In this document: positions 16,721 through 25,500 of the stretch, one piece after another
Layout of the letters: each line of letters starts with the position of its first letter
Numbering within the stretch: position 1 is the first letter of the stretch
NCBI GenBank assembly: GCA_023442945.1
Contig: JAEZWW010000112.1
Coordinates: forward strand, 62,001-126,000
Reading direction: 5' to 3'
Length of the DNA: 64,000 nucleotides
Origin: Pseudomonadota bacterium
Lineage (GTDB): Bacteria; Pseudomonadota; Gammaproteobacteria; Burkholderiales; Burkholderiaceae_C
The notes under the pieces: model-generated
Told to the model about the DNA's origin: nothing
Database searches by the model: none
The model's input: the letters and a program-made list of their open reading frames with translations, nothing else
Made by a program: the position numbers and the translations under genes

Positions 16721-17023
16721 TCTGAGCTTCTCCTTGGTTGATGAACACAAGGCCCTCCCGCAACTCCTACAGCGTTTTGCGACTGGCCTCTGGTTGACTG
16801 TAGGTGGGCCGGTTTTGGGGTTCTGTGGCGCGAAACCGATGGGCGGTGTAGGACGACGGCGATCAGCGCAGAAGGCCGAGGGCGCCAGTCGCGCGGCGCC
16901 CGCGGATCCCAAGGGGCACGTCAGCGGAAGGCGGCGCGGGCGCGCCGTGCAGCCGGCAGGCCCCAATCGGCAACTGGGTGTCGTCTGGCTGACGCACCCG
17001 CCCGACACCGCAAGGCGACTGCG
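16721..17023. other. Intergenic region, no gene seen
   Basis: About 300 bases between mfd and the polyproline gene. The only feature I see is the Shine-Dalgarno AAGGAG just upstream of 16720. No convincing ORF, hairpin with T tract or repeat is visible. Confidence 0.5.
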
Positions 17024-20000
17024 TCAGGCCGCGGCTTCGATGCCGGTCGGCTGGCCCAGGCTGCGCAGCACGTCGCGCACCATCTGGGCGCGGTCCTTGG
17101 GCTCGGGCAGCTCTTTTTCGATGCGCAGCTTGTCGTTGCCGGCCAGCTTGATGTGCTTGTTCTTCTGGATCATGCGGATGATGGCCATCGCGTCGATCGG
17201 CGGATTGGGCTTGAAGCTGATGTTGATCACGCCCGGCGCCGCGTCCACCTTCTGCACGCCGTAGGGTTGGCTCAGCACGCGCAGGCGGTGCACGTCGATC
17301 AGCGTCTGCGCCTGTGGCGGCAGCTTGCCGAAGCGGTCGACCAGCTCTTCCACCAGACCGTCGATCTGGTCGTTGCTGCGCGCGGTGGCGAACTTCTTGT
17401 AGAAGGACAGGCGCAGGTGCACGTCGCCGCAGTAATCGTTCGGCAGGAGCGCCGGCGCATGCAGGTTGATGTCGGTCGCGGCCTGCATCGGCGCCAGCAG
17501 GTCGGGCTCCTTGCCGGCTTTCAGGCTGCGCACGGCTTCGGACAGCATCTCATTGTAGAGTTGGAAGCCGATCTCCATCATGTTGCCGCTCTGGTTCTCG
17601 CCCAGCACCTCGCCGGCGCCGCGGATCTCCAGGTCGTGCATGGCCAGGTAAAAACCGCTGCCCAGCTCTTCCATCTGCTGGATCGCCTCCAGGCGCTGGG
17701 TCGCGGCCTTGGTCAGGCCGTCTATCCCCGGCACCATCAGGTAGGCATAGGCTTGGTGGTGGCTGCGGCCAACGCGCCCGCGCAGCTGGTGCAGCTGCGC
17801 CAGGCCGAACTTGTCGGCGCGGCTCATGACGATGGTGTTGGCCGTCGGCACGTCGATGCCGGTCTCGATGATGGTCGAGCACAGCAGCAGGTTGTAGCGC
17901 TGGGCGACGAAGTCGCGCATCACGCGCTCCAGCTCGCGCTCGGGCATCTGACCATGCGCCACGGCGATGCGCGCTTCGGGCAGGATCTCTTCCAGCTTCT
18001 GGCGCCGGTTCTCGATGGTCTCGACCTCGTTGTGCAGGAAGTACACCTGGCCGCCGCGCTTCAGCTCGCGCAGCACGGCTTCGCGGATCACGCCCGTGCC
18101 TTCATTGCGCACAAAAGTCTTGATGGCCAGGCGGCGCTGCGGCGCGGTGGCGATCACGCTCAAGTCGCGCAAACCCTCCAGCGCCATGCCCATGGTGCGC
18201 GGAATCGGTGTGGCGGTCAGCGTCAGCACGTCCACCTCGGCGCGCAAGGCTTTCATCTGCTCCTTGTGGCGCACGCCGAAGCGGTGCTCCTCGTCGATGA
18301 TCAGCAGGCCCAGGTTCTTGAACTGCGTTTTTTCCGACAGCAGCTTGTGCGTGCCGACCACGATGTCCACGCTGCCATCGGCCACGCCTTTGAGCGCCGC
18401 GTTGATCTCCTTGGTGGATCGGAAGCGGCTCATCTCGGCCACCTTCACCGGCCACTTGGCAAAGCGGTCGACCAGGGTCTGGTAGTGCTGCTCGGCCAAC
18501 AGCGTGGTGGGTGCCAGCAGTGCGACCTGTTTGCCACCGGTGACGGCCACGAAGGCAGCGCGCAGCGCGACCTCGGTCTTGCCAAAACCCACGTCGCCGC
18601 AGACGAGGCGGTCCATCGGCTGTGGGCTGATCATGTCCTGCACGACGGCGTGGATGGCGGCCTTCTGGTCGGCCGTTTCTTCAAAGCCGAAGTCGGCCGC
18701 AAACTGCTCGTAGTCGTGTGCGGCAAAGCGGAAGGCATGGCCTTCGCGCGCGGCGCGGCGGGCGTAGATGTTCAGCAGCTCGGCGGCGGCGTCGCGCACC
18801 TGCTCGGCCGCTTTGCGCTTGGCCTTTTCCCACTGGCCGCTGCCCAGCTTGTGCAGCGGCGCTTCGTCCGCGCTGACGCCGGTGTAGCGGCCGATCAGGT
18901 GCAGCTGGCTCACGGGCACGTACAGCACGGCATCGCCCGCGTACTCCAGGTGCAGGAATTCCTGCGGCGCCGGGCTGCCGTCGGGGTTCTTGGCGCCCAT
19001 GTCCATGTTGACCAGGCCGCGGTAACGGCCAATGCCATGCTGCGCGTGCACCACCGGGTCGCCCACGTTCAGCTCGGACAAGTCCTTGATCAGCGCCTCA
19101 ACGTCGCTGACCTGCTCCTGCTTCTTGCGCCGGCGCGTGGCAGCGCCGGCGGCAAACAGCTCGGTCTCGGTGACGAAGTCGATGCCGCCTTCCAGCCACG
19201 AAAAACCTTGCGCCAGCGCGGCGGTGGCGATGCCCGTCTTCTCGTCGGACTGGCCCTGGAACTCGGCCAGCGAATCAAACGCCGGCGGGTTCACGCCACT
19301 GGCGCGCAGGAAGTCCAGCAAGCTCTCGCGCCGGCCATCGCTTTCGGCCAGCACCAGCACGCGCTGCGCGCTGGCGCCGATGTGCGCTTGCAGCTTGGCC
19401 AGCGGGTCGTCGGCGCCGCGCACCACCGTCAGGTCGGGCAGGGTCTGCGCGAAGGCGCTGGCCTGCACGTCGTCCACGCCCGGGCGCATCACCAACTGGG
19501 CGTAGGGCTTGGCGGCCAGGTAAAAGGCTTCGGCGTTCAGGAACAGCGCCTCGGGCGGCAGCACCGGCCGTTCCGGATCGCCCTGCGCCAGGCGGAAGCG
19601 CTCGCGCGTGTCTTGCGCAAACTGCTGGAAGGCCTGTTCCAGATCGCCGTGCAGCGCCAGCGTCGTAGCTTCGCCCAGGTAATCGAAGACGGTGGCCGTT
19701 TCGTCAAAGAACAGCGGCAGGTAGTACTCGATGCCCGCAGTGGCCACGCCGTTGCCCATGTCCTTGTAGATGCGGCTCTTGGTCGGGTCGCCTTCCAGCA
19801 GCTCGCGCCAGCGGTGGCGGAACTTGGCGCGCGCTTCCTCGTGCGTGGGGAATTCGCGACCGGGCAGCAAGCGCACTTCGGGCACCGGGTACAGGCTGCG
19901 CTGGGTGTCCGGGTCGAAGGCGCGGATGGAGTCGATCTCGTCGTCAAACAAGTCCACCCGGTACGGCACCGCGCTGCCCATCGGGAACAGGTCGATCAAG

Positions 20001-20497
20001 CCACCGCGCACCGCGTACTCGCCAGGGCTGACCACCTGCGTGACGTGGGCGTAGCCGGCCAGGGTCAGCTGGCTTTTCAGCGCGGCTTCGTCCAGCTTCT
20101 GGTTCTGTTTGAAGTGGAAGGTCGTGCCCGCCAGAAAGGCCGGCGGTGCCAGCCGGTACAGCGCCGTGGTGGCCGGGATCAGCACCACGTCGGCCTGGCC
20201 CTGGCGGATCGCCCACAGCGTGGCCAGGCGTTCGCTGATCAGGTCCTGGTGCGGCGAAAAGGTGTCGTAGGGCAGCGTCTCCCAGTCCGGGAACAGCACG
20301 ATGCGCAGCCCAGGCGCGAAGAAGGCCAGTTCGTCCTGCAGACGGCGCGCGTCGGTGGCGTCGGCCGTGACGATGGCCGTCAGGCGTTGGGCCTGCGCTT
20401 CGCGCTCCGCCAGTTGTGCGAGCAGCAGCGCGTCGCTGGAGCCCGCGGGGCGGGGCAGGGCATGGCGTTTTCCGGGGGTGAGCTTGGGCAGGTCCAT
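17024..20497 (-). CDS. mfd: Transcription-repair coupling factor
   Basis: This protein of about 1157 residues removes RNA polymerase stalled at DNA damage and recruits UvrA. The N-terminal UvrB-homology region (DALLLAQLAEREAQAQ; VLFPDWETLPYDTFSPH) is followed by the RNA-polymerase interacting domain (NVGDPVVHAQHGIGRYRGL). The translocase has Walker A GDVGFGKTEVALRA, Walker B-like LLIIDEEHRFG, TATPIPRT and the QLRGRVGRS motif VI. A C-terminal TRCF domain ends the protein. The ATG at 20497 (MDLPKLTPGKRH) is preferred over the longer frame from 20533. Confidence 0.96.
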   Translation of the reverse strand: MDLPKLTPGKRHALPRPAGSSDALLLAQLAEREAQAQRLTAIVTADATDARRLQDELAFFAPGLRIVLFPDWETLPYDTFSPHQDLISERLATLWAIRQGQADVVLIPATTALYRLAPPAFLAGTTFHFKQNQKLDEAALKSQLTLAGYAHVTQVVSPGEYAVRGGLIDLFPMGSAVPYRVDLFDDEIDSIRAFDPDTQRSLYPVPEVRLLPGREFPTHEEARAKFRHRWRELLEGDPTKSRIYKDMGNGVATAGIEYYLPLFFDETATVFDYLGEATTLALHGDLEQAFQQFAQDTRERFRLAQGDPERPVLPPEALFLNAEAFYLAAKPYAQLVMRPGVDDVQASAFAQTLPDLTVVRGADDPLAKLQAHIGASAQRVLVLAESDGRRESLLDFLRASGVNPPAFDSLAEFQGQSDEKTGIATAALAQGFSWLEGGIDFVTETELFAAGAATRRRKKQEQVSDVEALIKDLSELNVGDPVVHAQHGIGRYRGLVNMDMGAKNPDGSPAPQEFLHLEYAGDAVLYVPVSQLHLIGRYTGVSADEAPLHKLGSGQWEKAKRKAAEQVRDAAAELLNIYARRAAREGHAFRFAAHDYEQFAADFGFEETADQKAAIHAVVQDMISPQPMDRLVCGDVGFGKTEVALRAAFVAVTGGKQVALLAPTTLLAEQHYQTLVDRFAKWPVKVAEMSRFRSTKEINAALKGVADGSVDIVVGTHKLLSEKTQFKNLGLLIIDEEHRFGVRHKEQMKALRAEVDVLTLTATPIPRTMGMALEGLRDLSVIATAPQRRLAIKTFVRNEGTGVIREAVLRELKRGGQVYFLHNEVETIENRRQKLEEILPEARIAVAHGQMPERELERVMRDFVAQRYNLLLCSTIIETGIDVPTANTIVMSRADKFGLAQLHQLRGRVGRSHHQAYAYLMVPGIDGLTKAATQRLEAIQQMEELGSGFYLAMHDLEIRGAGEVLGENQSGNMMEIGFQLYNEMLSEAVRSLKAGKEPDLLAPMQAATDINLHAPALLPNDYCGDVHLRLSFYKKFATARSNDQIDGLVEELVDRFGKLPPQAQTLIDVHRLRVLSQPYGVQKVDAAPGVINISFKPNPPIDAMAIIRMIQKNKHIKLAGNDKLRIEKELPEPKDRAQMVRDVLRSLGQPTGIEAAA

Positions 20498-20616
20498 CGG
20501 CAGAGGCGGGCAAAAGCGGGCGAAAAGCAACAAGAAAACGACAAAACCCCCGGCCGGCTTCGGGCGGGGGTGTGGTCAGGGTCCATTTTAGGGCGTGCGC
20601 CGCTGCCGCAAGGGCG

Positions 20617-21585
20617 TCAGGGGCTTGGCGGCTTCGGTGCAGCCGCGTCCGCGCCGGGCAGCAGGCCGAGTGCCTTCAGCTTGGGCGCTTCGTACACGTC
20701 GTCTTCGGCCGGGTAGCGCAGGCCGGTCACGCCTTGTGCGCGGGCGTGGGCCCAGACCACGCTTTCGCCGGCGGGCAGCGTGTCGACCGGCTCGGTGTAC
20801 AGCGGGTCGGCGAAGGCGGTCAACGGGTCGGTGAAGGTCCAGCCGCGGGCGCGGAACGCCTGCACCACGTCGCCGATGGCGTCGGCGTTCAGCCGGCTGG
20901 TGTGCGCCAGCAGCACGTGTGGCGGGCTGCGGCCCAGCACGCGGCGCGCCAGCTGGTCGTAATACGTGGCGCGGTCCAGCAAATGGTCGACGTAGGCGGC
21001 CTTGACCTGCTGCGCCTTGTCCGGCGCGCCTTCGTCCAGCCAGCGGCCATAGACCTGGTTGTAGTACCAGTCGCTGGCGTCGATGGACACCGGCGCCGCG
21101 CGGTAGCCGTGCGTCGCCAGCCAGGCGCGCACGCCGTCGCGCTTGGCCAGCGTGTCGCCTTCCTTCAGGTACGGAAAGCGCAGCATCGGCCGCCAGCCGG
21201 GCAGGGTGCGCAAGGCGGCGTCGGCGGTCTCGATGTCGGCGGTGAAGGCCGCCAGGCTCATGTCCGGCGCGGCCAGGCTGCGGTGGCTGGCCGTGTGGTT
21301 GCCGACGGCGTGGCCGGCGTCGCCCCAGGCGCGGACCAGCGCCAGCCCGGGCGCGCCGCCGGTGCGCGCCAGCGACGGGAAGACCATGGCGGCGACGCCG
21401 GCGCGCTGCAGGCCGTCCAGCAAGGCCTGGTTCCAGGCCGCGGCGCGCGGTTCTTTGTCGGGGTTCAGGCCGTCGTCGAAGCTCAGGCTGAGCGTCTGCG
21501 CGGCGGCGAGCGAGCAGCACAGCGCGCAGACCAGGGCGGCCAGGCCGGTGCGCAGGCGGGGCCGCCGGAAGAAGGTGCGGAGCAT
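20617..21585 (-). CDS. Exported polysaccharide deacetylase
   Basis: This 322-residue protein starts MLRTFFRRPRLRTGLAAL, a twin-Arg-containing basic signal peptide ending near LAAAQ. The NodB-homology domain has TLSLSFDDGLNP with the catalytic Asp pair and the metal-binding HTASH motif (GHAVGNHTASHRS). A later RFPYLKEGDT segment fits the arginine/proline loop. It would remove acetyl groups from a cell-envelope or external polysaccharide in the periplasm. It faces away from the molybdenum hydroxylase gene, with a repeat between the two promoters. Confidence 0.85.
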   Translation of the reverse strand: MLRTFFRRPRLRTGLAALVCALCCSLAAAQTLSLSFDDGLNPDKEPRAAAWNQALLDGLQRAGVAAMVFPSLARTGGAPGLALVRAWGDAGHAVGNHTASHRSLAAPDMSLAAFTADIETADAALRTLPGWRPMLRFPYLKEGDTLAKRDGVRAWLATHGYRAAPVSIDASDWYYNQVYGRWLDEGAPDKAQQVKAAYVDHLLDRATYYDQLARRVLGRSPPHVLLAHTSRLNADAIGDVVQAFRARGWTFTDPLTAFADPLYTEPVDTLPAGESVVWAHARAQGVTGLRYPAEDDVYEAPKLKALGLLPGADAAAPKPPSP

Positions 21586-21629
21586 GGGCGGATTCTGACA
21601 GGAGCGAGCGTTTGCGTTTGCGCAATTTG

Positions 21630-21690
21630 CTATCAAATAAGAAGCTGTTCGCGCAAGTGGTTGTAGGGCCAGAGGCACATTTCTTCTTGA
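21630..21690 (+). repeat. Dispersed ~60-bp repeat, copy 4
   Basis: GAAGCTGTTCGCGCAAGTGG, then TGTAGGGCCAGAGGC and ATTTC. This copy lies between two divergent genes, unlike most copies. Confidence 0.75.
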
Positions 21691-21790
21691 TCAGACCTTC
21701 CAGCCGTCACCCACCGAGCGCCTGCCCGGCAAGGGACCCGGCGCGCCGATATAGTTGACCCACCCGTCCGCCAGAACCAGGAAAGCCCCG

Positions 21791-24118
21791 ATGAACACCG
21801 TTGCCCCCGCCGTCGCCCGCTTTGGCAGCGGCCAAGCCGTCAAACGCATGGAAGACGACGCCCTGCTGCAAGGCCAGGGCCGCTACACCAACGACCTGGC
21901 GCAGGCCGGCGATGGTCACTTGGTCTTCGTGCGCTCGCCGTACCCACACGCCACGATCGGCACCATCGACACCGCAGCGGCCGAGGCCATGCCCGGCGTG
22001 CGCGTGGTCATCACCGGCGCGCAGCTGGCGGCGCAAGGCGTGGCGCCCATGCCGACGGGCGCGCCCTTCAAGCGGGTCGACGGCAGCGACTGCGCGTCGC
22101 CCCCGCGGTGCGTGCTGGCGCACGAGCGGGCACGCTTTGTCGGCGAAGCGGTCGCGCTGGTCGTGGCCGACACGCTGCAGCAGGCGCGCGACGCGGCCGA
22201 GCAGGTCATGGTCGACTACGAAGAATTGCCACCGGTGCCGACGCTGGCCGCCGCCTTGCGCGCCGCCGCCAACCTGACCCCTGCCGCGCCCGACAACATC
22301 AGCTGCGAGGCGCGCCACGGCGACGCTGCTGCGTGCGACGCCGCTTTTGCCAGCGCGGCGCACGTGGTCAAGCTGGACATCACCCACCAGCGCCTGGCCG
22401 CGCTGACGCTGGAGCCGCGCGCCGTGCGCGCCTGGGACGAGGCCGGCCGCATGCAGGTGCACATCAGCTCGCAAATGCCCACGGGCGTACGCGCCGCCGT
22501 GGCCGCCGGCCTGCAAGTGCAAGCCGACGACGTGCGCGTGCGCGTCACCGACGTTGGCGGTGGCTTCGGCATGAAGACCGGCGCCTACCCCGAAGACGTG
22601 GCGGTCGCGCTGGCGGCGCGTGCCACCGGCCGGCCCGTCACCTGGACGGGCGACCGCAGCGAGGAATTCCTCAGCACCACGCACGGGCGCGACGTGCAGG
22701 CGCACGCCGAACTGGCCTTGGCCGCCGACGGCAAGATCCTCGGCCTGCGCGTGCATTCCCACGCCAACGTGGGCGCCTACGCCACCGGCACCGGCGTCGC
22801 TATCCAGCTGCTGATCGGCCCCTGGGTGCAGACCAGCGTCTACCACGTACCGGTGATCGACTTCCACTTCCGCGCCATGCTGACCAACCAGGCGCCCACC
22901 GGCGCCTACCGCGGCGCCGGTCGGCCGGAGGCGATCTTCAACATCGAACGCCTGATGGACGAGGCCGCGCGCCAGACCGGCATCGACCGCGTCACGCTGC
23001 GCCGGCGCAACTTCATCGACCCGGCGGCCATGCCGTACAAAAACCCCATGGGCCAGACCTACGACGTGGGGCGGTTTGAGCACGTCATGGACCAGGCGCT
23101 GCCGCTGGCCAACTGGGACGGCTTTGCCGCGCGCGCGGCCGAATCCAAGGCGCGCGGCCTGTGGCGCGGGCTGGGCATCGCCACCTTCCTCGAATGGACC
23201 GGCGGCAACGTGTTTGAAGAGCGTGTCACCGTCGACGTGAAAGGCGACGGCTTCATCGAGGTCTACTCCGCCGTCAACCAGATGGGCCAGGGCATCGCCA
23301 CGTCGCTGGCGCAGCTGGTGGTCGATGCCTTCGGCGTGCCCATTGAAAAGGTGCGCGTGGTGCTGGGCGACACCGACCGCGGCAACGGCTTTGGCAGCGC
23401 GGGGTCACGCTCGCTTTTCACCGGCGGATCCGCCATGCGAAGTGGCGCCGACGCCACTTTGATAGAAGCGCAGCAGCTGGCGGCCAAGTCGCTGGAAGCC
23501 AGCGCCGACGACATCCGCTATGAAGCCGGGCGCTTCACCGTCGTCGGCACCGACCACGGCATCGGCCTGTTTGAACTGGCCGCCAAGCAGGACGGCGGCC
23601 ACATCTTTGTCGACCACACCCACACCGTCAGCGGCCCGACCTGGCCCAACGGCTGCCACATCAGCGAGGTCGAGGTCGACCCGGCCACCGGCGCCGTCGC
23701 CATCGTGGCCTATGCCAGCGTCAACGACGTCGGTCGCGTGGTCAACCCGATGATCGTGCGCGGCCAGCTGGACGGCGGTGCCGTGCAAGGCATCGGCCAG
23801 GCGCTGACCGAGCAAATCGTCTACGACGCCGACACCGGCCAGCTGATGACCGGCAGCCTGATGGACTACGCCGCCCCGCGCGCGCAGGACCTGCAGACGA
23901 TGTTCAAGACCGAAATGGACGAAAGCACGCCCTGCAAGAACAACCCGCTGGGCGTGAAAGGCGTGGGCGAGCTGGGCACCATTGGCGCCACGCCCAGCAT
24001 CGTCAACGCCGTGGCCGATGCGCTGGCACGGGCCGGCCGCGCCGACGTGGCGCCGCACTTGCAGATGCCGTTGTCGCCTGGGCGGCTGTGGGGTTTGCTG
24101 AACGGTGAATCCGTCTGA
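21791..24118 (+). CDS. Xanthine dehydrogenase family molybdopterin-binding subunit (CoxL-like)
   Basis: This 775-residue protein is the large subunit of a molybdenum hydroxylase. The early ald-Xan_dh_C domain includes GQGRYTNDLAQAGDGHLVFVRSP. The cofactor-binding part has VTDVGGGFGMKTGAYPEDVA, PTGAYRGAGRPEAIFNIERL, YSAVNQMGQGIATSLAQLV and a late GVKGVGELGTIGATPSIVNA with the base glutamate. AGGA lies about nine bases before this ATG. Members oxidise aldehydes, purines or CO. No FAD (CoxM) or iron-sulfur (CoxS) gene is adjacent, so the partners must lie elsewhere. The substrate is unknown. Confidence 0.88.
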   Translation: MNTVAPAVARFGSGQAVKRMEDDALLQGQGRYTNDLAQAGDGHLVFVRSPYPHATIGTIDTAAAEAMPGVRVVITGAQLAAQGVAPMPTGAPFKRVDGSDCASPPRCVLAHERARFVGEAVALVVADTLQQARDAAEQVMVDYEELPPVPTLAAALRAAANLTPAAPDNISCEARHGDAAACDAAFASAAHVVKLDITHQRLAALTLEPRAVRAWDEAGRMQVHISSQMPTGVRAAVAAGLQVQADDVRVRVTDVGGGFGMKTGAYPEDVAVALAARATGRPVTWTGDRSEEFLSTTHGRDVQAHAELALAADGKILGLRVHSHANVGAYATGTGVAIQLLIGPWVQTSVYHVPVIDFHFRAMLTNQAPTGAYRGAGRPEAIFNIERLMDEAARQTGIDRVTLRRRNFIDPAAMPYKNPMGQTYDVGRFEHVMDQALPLANWDGFAARAAESKARGLWRGLGIATFLEWTGGNVFEERVTVDVKGDGFIEVYSAVNQMGQGIATSLAQLVVDAFGVPIEKVRVVLGDTDRGNGFGSAGSRSLFTGGSAMRSGADATLIEAQQLAAKSLEASADDIRYEAGRFTVVGTDHGIGLFELAAKQDGGHIFVDHTHTVSGPTWPNGCHISEVEVDPATGAVAIVAYASVNDVGRVVNPMIVRGQLDGGAVQGIGQALTEQIVYDADTGQLMTGSLMDYAAPRAQDLQTMFKTEMDESTPCKNNPLGVKGVGELGTIGATPSIVNAVADALARAGRADVAPHLQMPLSPGRLWGLLNGESV

Positions 24119-24125
24119 GTTTTGA

Positions 24126-24180
24126 ACAAAATCGCCCGGTGGACCTACAGCCACTTGCGCGGGCAGCTACTGTTTTGAGA
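24126..24180 (-). repeat. Dispersed ~60-bp repeat, copy 5
   Basis: The reverse orientation reads CCTACAGCCACTTGCGCGGG, then CAGCTACTGTTTT. It lies between the CoxL-like gene and ispD. Confidence 0.75.
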
Positions 24181-24239
24181 GTCTTCTTTGACCTTGCCGG
24201 CTCGAAGGCCGCGCTGGTGCAACACGTCGGACCGGACCG

Positions 24240-24959
24240 ATGAATCCGCCCAAGCCCACTCTTACCGCGGCCCGCTGCTACGCCCTGCTGCCCTGCGCCG
24301 GCAGCGGCTCGCGCGCCGGCACGGTCCAACCCAAGCAGTACCAGCCGGTGGCCGGTGTGCCCATGGTGCAGCACACGCTGGCCGCTTTCACGCGTGTGCC
24401 GCGCATCGATCAAGTGCTGGTCGTGGTGGCGCCAGGCGACGGCGTGCTGGCCTCTGACGCGGCCACGCGCCGCAGCGTCGCGCCTTGTGGCGGCGCCACG
24501 CGCGCCGAAAGCGTGCTGAACGGGCTGAAACATTTGCTGGCCCACGGCGCTGCGGCCGATGACTGGGTGCTGGTGCATGACGCCGCGCGCTGCCTGGTCA
24601 CGCCGGCGCAGATCGATGCCCTGATCGACGCTTGCCTGCCCGACGCCGTCGGCGGCCTGCTGGCCCTGCCGCTGCCCGACACGCTGAAGACGGAGGCCGC
24701 CGGCCGCGTCGCCGCCACCGTCGACCGCAGCGACAAATGGCTGGCGCAGACGCCGCAGATGTTCCGTATCGGCGCGCTGCGTGACGCCTACGCCGCCCAC
24801 GCCGCCAGCGGCTTCGCCGGCCTGACCGACGAGGCCAGCGCCATCGAAGCCGCCGGCGCCGCGCCGCGGCTGGTGCGCGGCAGCGCGCAGAATTTCAAGG
24901 TCACCTACCCCGAAGACTTTGCCTTGGCCGAAGCCATTTTGAAAAGCCGCAACGCATGA
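24240..24959 (+). CDS. ispD: 2-C-methyl-D-erythritol 4-phosphate cytidylyltransferase
   Basis: This 239-residue enzyme catalyses the third step of the MEP isoprenoid pathway, transferring CMP from CTP to methylerythritol phosphate. The nucleotide-binding loop is ALLPCAGSGSRAG followed by PKQYQPVAGVPMVQH. The later VLVHDAARCLVTP and TYPEDFALAEAIL match IspD. Its stop overlaps the ATG of ispF by four bases, so both are translated from one message. Confidence 0.95.
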   Translation: MNPPKPTLTAARCYALLPCAGSGSRAGTVQPKQYQPVAGVPMVQHTLAAFTRVPRIDQVLVVVAPGDGVLASDAATRRSVAPCGGATRAESVLNGLKHLLAHGAAADDWVLVHDAARCLVTPAQIDALIDACLPDAVGGLLALPLPDTLKTEAAGRVAATVDRSDKWLAQTPQMFRIGALRDAYAAHAASGFAGLTDEASAIEAAGAAPRLVRGSAQNFKVTYPEDFALAEAILKSRNA

Positions 24960-25459
24960 CCGATACACCTGCCGCCTCACTGCTTCCCTTCCGCATCGGC
25001 GAAGGCTGGGACGTGCACGCCCTGGTGCCTGGGCGGCCACTGGTGATCGGCGGCGTGGCCATTCCGCACACGCACGGCTTGCTCGGCCATTCGGACGCCG
25101 ATGTGCTGCTGCACGCCATCACCGATGCACTGTTGGGCGCAGCGGGCTTGGGCGACATCGGCACGCATTTCCCGGACACGGACGCCGCCTTCAAGAGCGC
25201 GGATTCGTTCACTTTGTTGACCGAGGCCGCGCGACGCGTGCGGGCGGCGGGCTGGCGCGTGGGCAATGTCGACAGCACCGTCATCGCGCAGGCGCCGCGC
25301 CTGGGTCCGCACCGAGCGGCCATGGTCGAACGCATTGCCGCTGCGCTGCAGATCGCGCCGGTGCAGGTCAACGTGAAGGCGAAGACGGCCGAGAAGCTGG
25401 GGCCGGTGGGGCAGGGCGCGTCGATCGAGGCGCGCGCTGTCGTACTATTGATTCAATAG
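24956..25459 (+). CDS. ispF: 2-C-methyl-D-erythritol 2,4-cyclodiphosphate synthase
   Basis: This 167-residue enzyme follows IspE in the MEP pathway. The metal-binding signature is GEGWDVHALVPGRPLVIGG with Asp and His, then HSDADVLLHAITDALLGA and GDIGTHFPDTD. The C-terminal VNVKAKTAEKLGPVGQGASI is typical. It overlaps ispD by four bases. The stop lies inside a dispersed repeat. Confidence 0.96.
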   Translation: MTDTPAASLLPFRIGEGWDVHALVPGRPLVIGGVAIPHTHGLLGHSDADVLLHAITDALLGAAGLGDIGTHFPDTDAAFKSADSFTLLTEAARRVRAAGWRVGNVDSTVIAQAPRLGPHRAAMVERIAAALQIAPVQVNVKAKTAEKLGPVGQGASIEARAVVLLIQ

Positions 25460-25500
25460 CTGCCCGCGCAGGTGGTTGTAGGGCCAGCGGCCTGTTTCAT
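25441..25500 (+). repeat. Dispersed ~60-bp repeat, copy 6
   Basis: AATAGCTGCCCGCGCAGGTG, then TGTAGGGCCAGCGGCC and TTTCAT. It overlaps the end of ispF and the end of the convergent sensor kinase gene. Confidence 0.8.

Noticed and set aside
17153..20716. 1187-aa plus-strand open frame
   Set aside because: It is the antisense shadow of mfd with low-complexity composition.
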